A model generated the notes under the pieces. That model was not told the origin of the DNA. It worked only from the letters and a program-made list of their open reading frames with translations, and made no database searches. A DNA stretch of 64,000 nucleotides. Origin: Methylibium sp035476815. Lineage in GTDB: Bacteria; Pseudomonadota; Gammaproteobacteria; Burkholderiales; Burkholderiaceae_C. The stretch's first letter is position 1. Each line of letters begins with the position of its first letter. Below, one piece after another: positions 51,020 to 59,924 of this stretch. The stretch lies in assembly GCA_035476815.1 (NCBI GenBank), contig DATILD010000080.1, positions 15,852-79,851 on the forward strand, written 5' to 3'. Made by a program: the position numbers and the translations under genes.

Positions 51020-52011
51020 CGCAGCTCGGTCGCCTTGCCCCAGAACACCTTGTACGAGAACGCCGTGTAGGCCGCGATCGCCGGCACCGAGATGCACACG
51101 CCGACCAGGATCACCTTCAGCGCCGCCGGGCTGCTGGCGGCCTGCCAGATGGTCAGGCGGTCGATGACGACGTAAGGATAGATGCTGTAGGCCAGTCCGA
51201 CGAAGCCGAGCACGAACACCGCGATCAGCAGCACGAAGGGCAGCCAGCACAGCTCGCCGAGCACGATGGCCTTGTCGAGCAGCAGCCGCGCGAGCAGCAG
51301 CGCCAGGCCGGTCATCACCGGGATCACCATCAGCGCGATGAACGCCGGCAGCGTGAACCAGCGCTCGCGCACCGTCTCGCTGATCCACGGCGTGGCCAGC
51401 GAGATCAGCAGCATGCCGACCACCACCGGGCCCCAGGCCTGCTTGGCCCAATGCACCGCCTTGGCCTGCAGCGCGCCCTCGGTCTTCATGATCAGCCAGG
51501 CGGCGCCGAGCAGGGCATAGGCGGCCGGCAGCGCCAGCGCGATCGCGCCGGCGAACACCGGATAGTTCCAGCCGCCATCGCCGAAGCCGCTGATGTAGCG
51601 GCCGAGCATCCAGCCCTGCGACAGCGAGGCCAGCAGCGAGCCGGCGAAGAACAGGCGGTCCCACATCGGCTTGCGCGCCGCCCTGGCCTTGACGCGGAAG
51701 TCGAAGGCCACGCCGCGCAGGATCAGCCCGATCAGCATCAGCGTCACCGGCAGGTAGAGCTGCGTCAGCACCAGGCCGTGCGCCTTCGGGAAGGCCACCA
51801 GCAGGATGCCGACGCCGAGCACCAGCCAGGTCTCGTTGGCATCCCAGAACGGGCCGATCGAGGCGATCAGCACGTCCTTCTCCTCGGGCGTGGCGCGGTG
51901 CATCAGCAGGCCGACGCCGAGGTCGTAGCCGTCGCTGATCACGTAGACCAGCATCGACAGACCCATCAGGGCCATGAAGATCACCGGCAGCGACTCGTCG
52001 AAGCTCATCAT
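51010..52011 (-). CDS. cydB: Cyanide-insensitive cytochrome bd-type quinol oxidase subunit II
   Basis: A 333-residue integral membrane subunit with about nine hydrophobic helices. The start MMSFDESLPVIFMALMGLSMLVYVISDGYDLGVGLLMHR and FWDANETWLVLGVGILLVAFP are typical CydB/CioB. It overlaps cydA (ATGA). No cydX-like small gene is seen after it. The short Q-loop of its partner suggests the cyanide-insensitive CIO subtype. Confidence 0.93.
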   Translation of the reverse strand: MMSFDESLPVIFMALMGLSMLVYVISDGYDLGVGLLMHRATPEEKDVLIASIGPFWDANETWLVLGVGILLVAFPKAHGLVLTQLYLPVTLMLIGLILRGVAFDFRVKARAARKPMWDRLFFAGSLLASLSQGWMLGRYISGFGDGGWNYPVFAGAIALALPAAYALLGAAWLIMKTEGALQAKAVHWAKQAWGPVVVGMLLISLATPWISETVRERWFTLPAFIALMVIPVMTGLALLLARLLLDKAIVLGELCWLPFVLLIAVFVLGFVGLAYSIYPYVVIDRLTIWQAASSPAALKVILVGVCISVPAIAAYTAFSYKVFWGKATELRYG

Positions 52012-53390
52012 GCCGACGCTCCCCCGGCCAGCGCCTTGGCGGCGCGACCGCCGGCCTCGTCGACGGCGTCGGCCTGCAGCACGTCCTCGGGCTTCTCGGC
52101 CATGTACTTCAGCACCGTCACGTAGGCGAAGATCAGCGCGACGTAGACCACCATGTACATCGCGAAGGTCAGCGCGATCATCGGCGATGGCACGGTGGTG
52201 GCCGCCACGTCGGCGGTGCGCAGCAGGCCGTAGACGATGAAGGGCTGGCGGCCGATCTCCGTGACCCACCAGCCGGCGACCGTGGCGATCCAGCCCGAGA
52301 AGCTCATGCCGGCCAACGCCCACAGCACGGGGCGCGGGATGCGCTCGGGCACCCAGCCGGCGCGCCGCGCGAGGAACCAGCCGGCCCAGCTGGTGGCGAG
52401 CATCAGCACCCCCATGCCGACCATCACGCGGAAGGACCAGAACACCGGCGCGACCGGCGGGTGGGCGTTCGGGAACTCGTTCAGGCCCTTGATCTCGCCA
52501 TCGACGTCGTGGGTGAGGATGAAGCTCGCCAGCTTCGGGATCGCGATCTCGAAGTGGTTGGTGCGGGCCTCGCCGTCCGGCCAGGCGAACAGCAGCAGCG
52601 GCGCGCCTTTCTCGGTCTCCCACACGCCCTCCATCGCAGCGACCTTCTGCGGCTGGTGGTGCAGGGTGTTCAGGCCGTGCAGGTCGCCGACGAAGATCTG
52701 CACCGGGATCAGCAGCGCCGCGACGCTGAGGCCGACCCGCAGCATCTTCGGCGCCGAGCGCTCGGCCTGGCCGCGCAGCAGCTGCCAGGCCGACAGCCCC
52801 GCGATCAGGAAGGCGCAGGTCAGCGCCGAGGCCAGCAACATGTGCGGGAAGCGGTAGGGGAAGGACGGGTTGAGCAGCACCTCGGGCCAGCTCTTGACGT
52901 GGAACACGCCGTCGATGATCTCGTGGCCGGCCGGCGTCTGCATCCAGGAATTGAGCACCAGGATCCAGAACGCGCTGAGGGTGGTGCCGAAGGCGACGAA
53001 GAAGGTCGCCATCATGTGCACGCGCTCGCTGACGCGGCCATGGCCGAACAGCATGATGCCGAGGAAGCCGGCCTCGAGGAAGAAGGCCGTCAGTACCTCG
53101 TAGCCGAGCAGCGGGCCGGCGATGTTGCCGGCCTTCTCCATGAAGCCCGGCCAGTTGGTGCCGAACTGGAAGCTCATCGTGATGCCGCTGACCACGCCGA
53201 GCGCGAAGGACAGCGCGAACACCTTGGTCCAGAAGCGGTAGGCGCCGAGCCAGGCCGCATCCTGCGTGCGCAGCCAGCGCCAGCGCACGAACAGCAGGAA
53301 CCACCCGAGCGCGATCGTGATCGTCGGGAACAGGATGTGGAAGGTGATGTTGGCCGCGAACTGCGCGCGAGCGAGGAGGATCGGATCCAT
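52008..53390 (-). CDS. cydA: Cyanide-insensitive cytochrome bd-type quinol oxidase subunit I
   Basis: A 460-residue heme-carrying subunit; quinol is oxidised at the periplasmic Q-loop and oxygen is reduced to water. ARAQFAANITFHILFPTITIALGW contains the proximal histidine region, GRQPFIVYGLLRTADV is the GRQP motif, and MATFFVAFGTTLSAFWILVLNSWMQTPAG is conserved. The Q-loop is short, as in CioA. It is divergent from coaBC with 62 bases between the start codons. Confidence 0.94.
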   Translation of the reverse strand: MDPILLARAQFAANITFHILFPTITIALGWFLLFVRWRWLRTQDAAWLGAYRFWTKVFALSFALGVVSGITMSFQFGTNWPGFMEKAGNIAGPLLGYEVLTAFFLEAGFLGIMLFGHGRVSERVHMMATFFVAFGTTLSAFWILVLNSWMQTPAGHEIIDGVFHVKSWPEVLLNPSFPYRFPHMLLASALTCAFLIAGLSAWQLLRGQAERSAPKMLRVGLSVAALLIPVQIFVGDLHGLNTLHHQPQKVAAMEGVWETEKGAPLLLFAWPDGEARTNHFEIAIPKLASFILTHDVDGEIKGLNEFPNAHPPVAPVFWSFRVMVGMGVLMLATSWAGWFLARRAGWVPERIPRPVLWALAGMSFSGWIATVAGWWVTEIGRQPFIVYGLLRTADVAATTVPSPMIALTFAMYMVVYVALIFAYVTVLKYMAEKPEDVLQADAVDEAGGRAAKALAGGASA

Positions 53391-53452
53391 CGGCTGCTGT
53401 CCTTCGACGGGGGTGCCGGGACTGTAGCGTGCCGCCGTCGATAATCGTCTGC

Positions 53453-54682
53453 ATGAGTGAACGTCTCGACCTTGCCGGCAAGCGCCTCGTGCTGGGCCTT
53501 TCGGGCGGCATCGCCTGCTACAAGTCGGCCGAGCTGCTGCGGCTGCTGGTCAAGGCCGGCGCCAGCGTGCGCGTGGTGATGACCGAGGCGGCGCGCCAGT
53601 TCATCACACCGGTCACGATGCAGGCGCTGTCGGGCCAGGCCGTGTCGACCGACCAGTGGGACGCGGCCGAGCCCAACGCCATGGCACACATCAACCTGAC
53701 GCGCGAGGCCGATGCGGTGATCGTCGCGCCGGCCAGCGCCGACTTCATCGCCAGGCTGGCCCAGGGCTCGGCCGCCGAGCTGCTGAGCCTGCTGTGTCTC
53801 GCGCGGCCGATCGATCGCTGCCCGCTGCTGCTGGCGCCGGCGATGAACCGCGAGATGTGGGCCCATCCGGCGACGCGGCGCAACGTCGCGCAGGTGCAGG
53901 CCGATGGCGCGCTGCTGCTCGGCCCCGACAATGGCGCGCAGGCCTGCGGCGAGTTCGGCGACGGCCGCATGCTCGAGGCCGAGGCGCTGTTCGAGGACAT
54001 CGTCGCGGCGCTGTCGCCCAAGGCGCTGGCGGGGCAGCGGGTGCTGATCACCGCCGGGCCGACCTTCGAGGCCGTCGATCCGGTGCGCGGCCTGACCAAC
54101 CGCTCGAGCGGCAAGATGGGCTTCGCGATCGCGCGTGCGGCGCGCGAGGCCGGCGCCGAGGTCACGCTGGTCGCCGGCCCGGTGCACCTGCCCACGCCGC
54201 GCGGCGTGACGCGCATCGACGTGCAGAGCGCCGAGCAGATGCTGGCCGCGGTGCTGCCGCTGGCGGCCACGCATGGCCTCTTCATCGCCACCGCGGCGGT
54301 GGCCGACTGGCGGCCGGCCACGCTGGCCGAGCACAAGCTGAAGAAGAACGGCAAGAAGCAGCCGCCGGTGTTCGAGCTGAGCGAGAACACCGACATCCTG
54401 GCCACCGTGGCCGCGCTGCCGCAGCCGCCCTACTGCGTCGGCTTCGCGGCCGAGAGCGAGCGCCTGGCCACCCATGCCCGCGAGAAGCTGGTGCGCAAGA
54501 AGCTGCCGCTGGTGGTGGGCAACCTCGGCCCCGCGACCTTCGGCCGCGACGACAACGCGCTGCTGCTGGTCGACGCCGACGGCGAGCAGCCGCTGCCGGC
54601 CGACGGCCGCCCTGCCGACAAGCTCACGCTGGCGCGCCAGCTGATCACCGAAATCGCGCGCCGCCGCGCCGCCACCGCATGA
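53453..54682 (+). CDS. coaBC: Phosphopantothenoylcysteine synthetase/decarboxylase
   Basis: A 409-residue bifunctional coenzyme A enzyme. The CoaC half (about 1-190) has LGLSGGIACYKSAELLRLL, NAMAHINLTREADAVIVAPASAD with the active histidine, and APAMNREMW. The CoaB half has ITAGPTFEAVDPVRGLTNRSSGKMG and the KKLPLVVGN loop. The start MSERLDLAGKR is chosen over the upstream open frame. It overlaps dut as ATGA. Confidence 0.97.
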   Translation: MSERLDLAGKRLVLGLSGGIACYKSAELLRLLVKAGASVRVVMTEAARQFITPVTMQALSGQAVSTDQWDAAEPNAMAHINLTREADAVIVAPASADFIARLAQGSAAELLSLLCLARPIDRCPLLLAPAMNREMWAHPATRRNVAQVQADGALLLGPDNGAQACGEFGDGRMLEAEALFEDIVAALSPKALAGQRVLITAGPTFEAVDPVRGLTNRSSGKMGFAIARAAREAGAEVTLVAGPVHLPTPRGVTRIDVQSAEQMLAAVLPLAATHGLFIATAAVADWRPATLAEHKLKKNGKKQPPVFELSENTDILATVAALPQPPYCVGFAAESERLATHAREKLVRKKLPLVVGNLGPATFGRDDNALLLVDADGEQPLPADGRPADKLTLARQLITEIARRRAATA

Positions 54683-55128
54683 CCCCCATCGACGTGAAAG
54701 TGCTGGACCCGCGCCTCGCGGACCAGCTGCCCGCCTATGCCACGCCCGGCAGTGCCGGCCTCGACCTGCGCGCCTGCCTCGATGCGCCGCTGGTGCTCGA
54801 GCCGGGCCAGGCCCAGCTCATCCCCACCGGCCTGGCGATCCACATCGGCGACCCCGGCCTGGCCGCGATGATCCTGCCGCGCTCGGGGCTGGGCCACAAG
54901 CACGGCATCGTGCTCGGCAACCTGGTCGGGCTGATCGACTCCGACTACCAGGGCCCGCTGATGGTGAGCTGCTGGAACCGCGGCGTCGCGAGCTTCACGC
55001 TGCAGCCGCTGGAGCGCATCGCGCAGCTGGTGATCGTGCCGGTGGTGCAGGCGGCGTTCCGCGTCGTCGACGAGTTCGACGCCTCCGCGCGCGGCGAGGG
55101 CGGCTTCGGCTCGACCGGCCGCGGCTGA
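54679..55128 (+). CDS. dut: dUTP diphosphatase
   Basis: A 149-residue trimeric dUTPase with its five motifs visible: GSAGLDLRA, PRSGLGHKHG, VGLIDSDYQGPL, ERIAQLVIVPV and the C-terminal RGEGGFGSTGR. It hydrolyses dUTP to dUMP. Joined to coaBC. Confidence 0.97.
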   Translation: MTPIDVKVLDPRLADQLPAYATPGSAGLDLRACLDAPLVLEPGQAQLIPTGLAIHIGDPGLAAMILPRSGLGHKHGIVLGNLVGLIDSDYQGPLMVSCWNRGVASFTLQPLERIAQLVIVPVVQAAFRVVDEFDASARGEGGFGSTGRG

Positions 55129-55141
55129 CGCCGCCCGAGCG

Positions 55142-55660
55142 TCAGTGCAGCAGCGGTGACGGCGGGTCGTTGATCACCGTGAAGGCCTGCTGGGCCACGG
55201 TGCCGTGCTCGATCTCGTCGGCGCTGGCCGCGCGCACGTCGCGCACCCTCAGCGCCAGCACCAGCGCGATGCCGGCCAGCGGGTGGTTGCCGTCGAGCAC
55301 GACATGGGTGTCGTAGACCTCGGTCACCGTGTAGACCGCGTCGGCCGGCATGCCCTTGCTCGTGGCGCCCTCGGGCAGGCCGTCGAACTGCATGCCTTCC
55401 TCGACGCCCTCGGTGAACAGCGCCCGGTCCTCGTAGCAGACCAGCTCGGGGTCGTATTCGCCGAACGCATGCTCGGGCTCGAGGTGCAGGGTCGACTCGT
55501 GGCCTTCCTCGTGGCCGATCAGGGCCTCCTCGACCTTGGCGAGCAGGTCCTCGCCGCCGACGAAGAACTCGAGGGGCTCGGCCAGTTCGTCGATCAACTG
55601 GCCCTGGGTGTCTTCGAGCCGCCAGGTGAGGCTGACGACACAGGGTGGCGCTATCTGCAT
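55142..55660 (-). CDS. FKBP-type peptidyl-prolyl isomerase, SlyD/SlpA-like
   Basis: A 172-residue FKBP with inserted chaperone flap: VVSLTWRLEDTQGQLIDELAEPLEFFVGGEDLLAKVEEALIGHEEG, then LHLEPEHAFGEYDPELV, the typical SlyD-like flap start. No histidine-rich nickel tail. I chose ATG 55660 (MQIAPPCVV); an upstream TTG is unlikely. It is divergent from roxA with 17 bases between the starts. Confidence 0.9.
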   Translation of the reverse strand: MQIAPPCVVSLTWRLEDTQGQLIDELAEPLEFFVGGEDLLAKVEEALIGHEEGHESTLHLEPEHAFGEYDPELVCYEDRALFTEGVEEGMQFDGLPEGATSKGMPADAVYTVTEVYDTHVVLDGNHPLAGIALVLALRVRDVRAASADEIEHGTVAQQAFTVINDPPSPLLH

Positions 55661-55677
55661 CCGGAGATGATCGCACA

Positions 55678-56835
55678 ATGAAATGCATGCCTCGACCGCT
55701 CGACATCGCCGAACCGACCCCGCTGCTCGGGGGCCTGAGCCCGCGCCAGTTCATGCGCCGGCACTGGCAGAAGCGGCCGCTGCTGGTGCGCCAGGCGCTG
55801 CCCGGCGTCGCCGCGCCGCTGACGCGTGCCGAGCTGTTCGCGCTGGCGGCACGCGACGAGGTCGAGTCGCGGCTGGTGCGGCAGGACGGCGCCCGCTGGT
55901 CGCTGCGCCGTGGCCCGCTGCCGCGGCGCGCGCTGCCGCCGGTCGCCAGGCCCGGCTGGACCCTGCTGGTGCAGGGCCTGGATCTGCACCTGCCGGCGGC
56001 CCATGCGCTGCTGTCGCGCTTTCGCTTCGCGCCGGCCGCCCGCCTCGACGACCTGATGCTGTCCTGGGCCAGCGCCGGCGGCGGCGTCGGCCCGCATGTC
56101 GATTCCTACGACGTCTTCCTGCTGCAGGTGCAGGGGCGGCGCCGCTGGCGCATCGCGCCCCCCGGCGACGCGGCGCTGCGCCCGGGCCTGCCGCTGAAGA
56201 TCCTGGCGCGGTTCGAGCCGACCGAGGACTGGGTGCTCGAGCCCGGCGACCTGCTCTACCTGCCGCCGGGCTGGGCCCACGAGGGCGTGGCGGTGGGCGA
56301 GTGCATGACGGCGTCGATCGGCTTCCGCGCCCCCGAGCGCGGCGGCGTCGGCCGCGAGGTGGTGGGGCGCCTCGTCGATGCGGCCGCCGACGGCGGGCGC
56401 CGCGCGCGCCTCTACCGCGATCCGGCGCAGCCGGCGACCGATGCGCCGGGGCGCGTGCCGCCGGCGCTGCAGCGCTTCGCGGCGCAGGCCGCGGCCGAGC
56501 TGCTGCGCGACGGGGCGGCGCTGCAGGCGGCACTCGGCGAGTGGCTCAGCGAGCCGAGCGCCGCCGCGCGCTTCGTGCCCGGCGAGGCTGCGACGTCCGG
56601 GCTCGGGGTACGCCTCGATGCCGGCTCGCGCATGCTGTATGACGATACGCATGTGTTCCTCAACGGCGAGTCCTGGCGTGCGAGCGGCCGCGATGCGGCG
56701 CTGATGCGCCGGCTGGCCGACCGTGGGGGGCTGGGTGCCCGCGAGCTGGCCCGCGCCAGCGCGGCGGCGCGGGATCTGATCGCACAGTGGCTGGCCGACG
56801 GCTGGCTCCATGCCGCGGGAGACGACGATGAGTGA
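55678..56835 (+). CDS. JmjC/cupin-type ribosomal protein oxygenase (RoxA/YcfD-like)
   Basis: A 385-residue 2-oxoglutarate/Fe(II) oxygenase; the family hydroxylates arginine of ribosomal protein L16. Core motif GPHVDSYDVFLLQVQGRRRWRI has the HxD iron ligands, the distal histidine lies in YLPPGWAHEGVAVGECMTASIGFR, and the C-terminal winged helix follows. Two ATGs (55678, 55687) are possible starts. It overlaps the next gene by 8 bases. Confidence 0.88.
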   Translation: MKCMPRPLDIAEPTPLLGGLSPRQFMRRHWQKRPLLVRQALPGVAAPLTRAELFALAARDEVESRLVRQDGARWSLRRGPLPRRALPPVARPGWTLLVQGLDLHLPAAHALLSRFRFAPAARLDDLMLSWASAGGGVGPHVDSYDVFLLQVQGRRRWRIAPPGDAALRPGLPLKILARFEPTEDWVLEPGDLLYLPPGWAHEGVAVGECMTASIGFRAPERGGVGREVVGRLVDAAADGGRRARLYRDPAQPATDAPGRVPPALQRFAAQAAAELLRDGAALQAALGEWLSEPSAAARFVPGEAATSGLGVRLDAGSRMLYDDTHVFLNGESWRASGRDAALMRRLADRGGLGARELARASAAARDLIAQWLADGWLHAAGDDDE

Positions 56836-57355
56836 AGCGATGGGGATGCCGGCGCCGGATCCGGGTGCCGCGGCGGCGCCGCTGCCGATCGACGGGCGCG
56901 AGGCCTTCCGCGTCGCGCTGCTGTTCGCGCTCGACGACTGCGCGCGTGCCGGCGTGCCCGAGCTCTGGCTGTGCGACCCGGACTTCTCCGCCTGGCCGCT
57001 CGGGCAGCCGGTGATCATCGCGGCGCTGAGCCGCTGGATCACGCCGCGACGAAGGCTCACCCTGGTTGCCGGGAGTTACGAGCACCTGGCGCAGCGCAAC
57101 CCGCGTTGGGTCGCGTGGCGCCGGCAATGGGGCCATGCGGTGCATTGCCTGCAGGTGCGCGAGGAGGAGGCGGCCCAGGTGCCGGCGCTGCTTTACGGGC
57201 CGCCGGCGGTCGCGCTGCGCATGCACCGGATGGACCCCGGCCTGCGCGGCCACCTGTACCGCGAGGCCGACGACCTCGCGCCGCTGGCCGATCTGGTCGA
57301 TGCGCTGACGCAACGGACCCACGAGGCCTTTCCGGTGACGACGCTCGGGCTGTGA
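56828..57355 (+). CDS. Hypothetical protein downstream of roxA
   Basis: A 175-residue protein of unknown function, overlapping roxA. Visible features are an N-terminal Ala/Pro-rich stretch and a globular region with VPELWLCDPDFSAWPLGQPVIIAALSRWI and a RRLTLVAGSYEHLAQRNPRWVAWRRQW segment, which resembles phospholipase D-like or universal-stress-like turns but matches nothing I can name with confidence. It looks conserved in sequence character and co-transcribed with roxA. Confidence 0.75.
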   Translation: MSEAMGMPAPDPGAAAAPLPIDGREAFRVALLFALDDCARAGVPELWLCDPDFSAWPLGQPVIIAALSRWITPRRRLTLVAGSYEHLAQRNPRWVAWRRQWGHAVHCLQVREEEAAQVPALLYGPPAVALRMHRMDPGLRGHLYREADDLAPLADLVDALTQRTHEAFPVTTLGL

Positions 57356-57501
57356 AACATCGGCCGGTCGCCGCTATACTCCCGCGCTTGGTGCGTAGCA
57401 GCAAAGAACAATGCAGCGACGCGCGCAGTTGGTACGCGGCACATCCGTGCCGCACTCATCGGTCTCGTTCAACCCCTGACCCGTCTCACTAGGAACCCAC
57501 C

Positions 57502-57768
57502 ATGACCAAGTCGCTCCTGCTCGCCACCCTGATCGCTGCCGCCGCCCTCGCCGCTTGCGGCAAGAAGGAAGAAATGCCCGCCGCCGCCGCCGTTGACGCG
57601 GCTGCCTCGGCCGCCGCCGCCACCGCCTCGGCCGCGACCGACGCCGCCTCGGCTACCGCCGCCGCTGCGACCGACGCCGCCGCCTCGACCGCCGCCGCTG
57701 CGACCGACGCCGCCGCTTCGGTCGCCGGTGCCGCCGCCTCGGCCGCTGCCGACGCGATGAAGAAGTGA
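57502..57768 (+). CDS. Small alanine-rich lipoprotein
   Basis: An 88-residue protein with a lipoprotein signal (LLLATLIAAAALAAC, lipobox LAAC, acylated Cys at about residue 19) followed by GKKEEMPA and then almost only Ala, Ser, Thr and Asp in repeats of ATDAAAS-type, ending AAADAMKK. The periodic Ala/Asp pattern suggests a long helix, perhaps spacing the outer membrane, like small Ala-rich lipoproteins of Burkholderiales. Shine-Dalgarno AGGAA lies nine bases upstream. A monocistronic unit closed by a strong terminator. Function unknown. Confidence 0.85.
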   Translation: MTKSLLLATLIAAAALAACGKKEEMPAAAAVDAAASAAAATASAATDAASATAAAATDAAASTAAAATDAAASVAGAAASAAADAMKK

Positions 57769-57818
57769 TGGGCTAGGTGCTGGCCGGCCGGGTCCGCCCG
57801 GCTCGGTGGCGCCTTGCG

Positions 57819-57847
57819 AAGCCGCCCCTCGGGGCGGCTTTTCTTTT
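57819..57847 (+). terminator. Intrinsic terminator after the lipoprotein gene
   Basis: A perfect 10-bp stem AAGCCGCCCC / GGGGCGGCTT with loop TC, then TTCTTTT. Ends the lipoprotein transcript before the convergent metallo-hydrolase gene; the A-containing left arm gives only weak use in the other direction. Confidence 0.93.
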
Positions 57848-57859
57848 GGGGAGTCGCTT

Positions 57860-58642
57860 TCAGCGCAGGTCGAGCCAGGGGCAACCCAGCGCCGCATCGG
57901 CGATGACGATGTCCTCGGGGGCGGCGTCCAGCACCGCGGCCAGTGCGCCGGCGGCGAGCGCCGGCCGGTTGTTCTGCTGGCTCAGGTGAGCGGCGACCAC
58001 GTGGCGCAGGCCGGCGTGCCGGCAGTCCGCCAGCAGCTGCGCCGCCAGCGCGTTGGCCAGGTGGCCGAGCGGCCCGGCCACCCGCGTCTTCAGCGATGCC
58101 GGATACGACGATGCCGCCAGCAGCGCCGGGTCGTGGTTGCACTCCAGCAGCAGCGCGTCGCAGCGCTGCAGTGCCGCGGTCAGGTGGGCGGTCAGCGAGC
58201 CGGCGTCGGTGAGGACGCCCAGCCGCAGCGCGCCGTCGTCGACGGTGAGCTGCAGCGGCTCGGCCGCGTCGTGCGGCACGGTGTAGGGGGCGAGGCGCAG
58301 GTCGCCGACCGCGACCGGCTCGCCGTCGCGTGCGAAGCGCAGCAGACCGTCGTCGAGCTCCGGCGCGCCGATCGCGCGCCAGGTGCCGCGGCTCATCCAC
58401 AGCGGCACGCGGTGGCGGCGCGCCAGCGCGACCGCGCAGCCGACATGGTCGCCATGCTCGTGGGTCACGAACACGGCGTCGAGGTCGGTGACGGCCAGCC
58501 CGTGGCGTGCCAGCCGGCGGTCGAGCTCCTTGTGCGTGAAGCCGCAGTCGATCAGCAGGCGCGAGCCGCGGCCGGTGGTGGCTCGCGCCTCGACCAGCGT
58601 CGCGTTGCCGGTGCTGCCGCTGCCGAGGCTGCAGAAGCGCAT
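57860..58642 (-). CDS. Metallo-beta-lactamase-fold hydrolase (YycJ/WalJ-like)
   Basis: A 260-residue MBL-fold protein: MRFCSLGSGSTGNATLVEA at the start, metal motif FVTHEHGDHVG (HxHxDH), LLLECNHDP and VVAAHLSQQNN. The family acts as a phosphodiesterase or exonuclease-type hydrolase; the substrate is not shown. It lies 22 bases after bamC in the common beta-proteobacterial dapA-bamC-MBL order. Confidence 0.9.
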   Translation of the reverse strand: MRFCSLGSGSTGNATLVEARATTGRGSRLLIDCGFTHKELDRRLARHGLAVTDLDAVFVTHEHGDHVGCAVALARRHRVPLWMSRGTWRAIGAPELDDGLLRFARDGEPVAVGDLRLAPYTVPHDAAEPLQLTVDDGALRLGVLTDAGSLTAHLTAALQRCDALLLECNHDPALLAASSYPASLKTRVAGPLGHLANALAAQLLADCRHAGLRHVVAAHLSQQNNRPALAAGALAAVLDAAPEDIVIADAALGCPWLDLR

Positions 58643-58664
58643 GGCCGCGCCGCCGCCGGCCGCG

Positions 58665-59825
58665 TCAGCGCAGCTCGGTGGCCAGCATCTCGAGGATGCG
58701 CTGGGCAGCGTCGCCGGTCTCGGGCGCGCCCTGGCCGTTGAGCACCTTCACCACGGTGGTCTCGGCCTGGCTCTGCAGCGCGATGCGGTAGCGCGCCGGC
58801 GTACCGGCCACCAGCTTGTCCTTGTCGGACCCGAACAGCTTGGCGAAGAAGCCGGGCTCGCCCTTGCTCGCCTGGGCCGGATCGACATAGCGCACGAAGT
58901 ACTGGCCCTGGCTGCGGTCGCGGTCCTCGACGGTGAAGCCGTTGCGGTCCAGCGCCAGGCCGACGCGCCGCCAGGCGCGGTCGAAGCCGTCGTCGACCTG
59001 CAGGCCGGCGCCGGCCGGGCCGAGCAGGCGCGCGCGCGCCGTGCCGGGGGCCGGGCTGGGCGTGGCGGCGGTCTTCTCGACGGCGGTGGCCTGCTCCTGC
59101 TGGCTGCCGAGCTTGAGCATCAGGCGCGACAGCATCACCGCCTCGAGCTCCGGGTCGGCCGGGCGCGGCTGCCAGATCGTCGATTCCTTGCGCTCGCTGG
59201 TGTAGACCTCTTCCATGCCGCGGTGGCTGATGTAGATCTCGGTGCGGCCGTCGGCACCGCGCTCGAGGCGGGTGCGGTAGAGGTCGCGCAGCCCGCTGTC
59301 CCAGACGCTGTCGAACACCTTGCCGATGGTGCTGCGGATGAAGTCCTGCGGCACGTTGGCGCGGTTCTCGGCCCAGTTGGTTTCCATCAGGCCGGTCTCG
59401 CGCTGCTCGAGCTCGAGCGCGAAGCCGCGCTCCTGCCAGAAGGCCTGCAGCTGCGGCCACAGCTGCTCGGGCGTCTGCGCGGTGGCGAGCCAGCGCTGCG
59501 TGCCGGCACGCTCGAGCGTGACGTCGCCGACCTTGGACGGCGCGACCGTGACCGGCGCCGAGGCCGCCGCCCCGGGTTGCGGCGCCGCCTGCAGTGCCGA
59601 CGCGCTGATCGCGCCGCCGACCGGCTGGTAGCGGCTGTCGCGGGTGAGCTGGGTCAGGTCCGGCGGCACTTCCAGCGTCACGGTCTTGGTGCCGCTGGTC
59701 TTGTAGTCGATCTTGTCGCCCTGCAGCCGCTCGTTGATCGACGCGCACCCCGCGAGTCCGAGCGACAGCAGCAGGGGCAGCGCGGCGTGGCGCAGGCGCA
59801 GGGGCAGGGGGCGGGCAGGGTTCAC
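58665..59825 (-). CDS. bamC: Outer-membrane assembly lipoprotein BamC
   Basis: A 386-residue BamC (NlpB/DapX). Lipoprotein signal RHAALPLLLSLGLAGC with lipobox LAGC, then DKIDYKTSGTKTVTLEVPPDLTQL, the conserved N-terminal lasso, and two helix-grip domains (ETGLMETNWAENR; QGQYFVRYVDP). Part of the BAM complex. The GTG at 59825 is favoured by GGAGACC nine bases upstream and by the signal peptide position. Confidence 0.93.
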   Translation of the reverse strand: MNPARPLPLRLRHAALPLLLSLGLAGCASINERLQGDKIDYKTSGTKTVTLEVPPDLTQLTRDSRYQPVGGAISASALQAAPQPGAAASAPVTVAPSKVGDVTLERAGTQRWLATAQTPEQLWPQLQAFWQERGFALELEQRETGLMETNWAENRANVPQDFIRSTIGKVFDSVWDSGLRDLYRTRLERGADGRTEIYISHRGMEEVYTSERKESTIWQPRPADPELEAVMLSRLMLKLGSQQEQATAVEKTAATPSPAPGTARARLLGPAGAGLQVDDGFDRAWRRVGLALDRNGFTVEDRDRSQGQYFVRYVDPAQASKGEPGFFAKLFGSDKDKLVAGTPARYRIALQSQAETTVVKVLNGQGAPETGDAAQRILEMLATELR

Positions 59826-59924
59826 GAGAGCGGTCTCCGGGGATCGGGCCGGCCGGTCAGCGCAGGCTGCCGGGGCTGTAGGGGTTCTGACGCGGGAACG
59901 GGGCACGGGTTCGGGTGGCACCGC

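Noticed and set aside
57375..57380. TATACT as a -10 box before the lipoprotein gene.
   Set aside because: Plausible, but no acceptable -35 box lies 16-18 bases upstream (gtgaaa/ctgtga only), so it is not listed as a feature.
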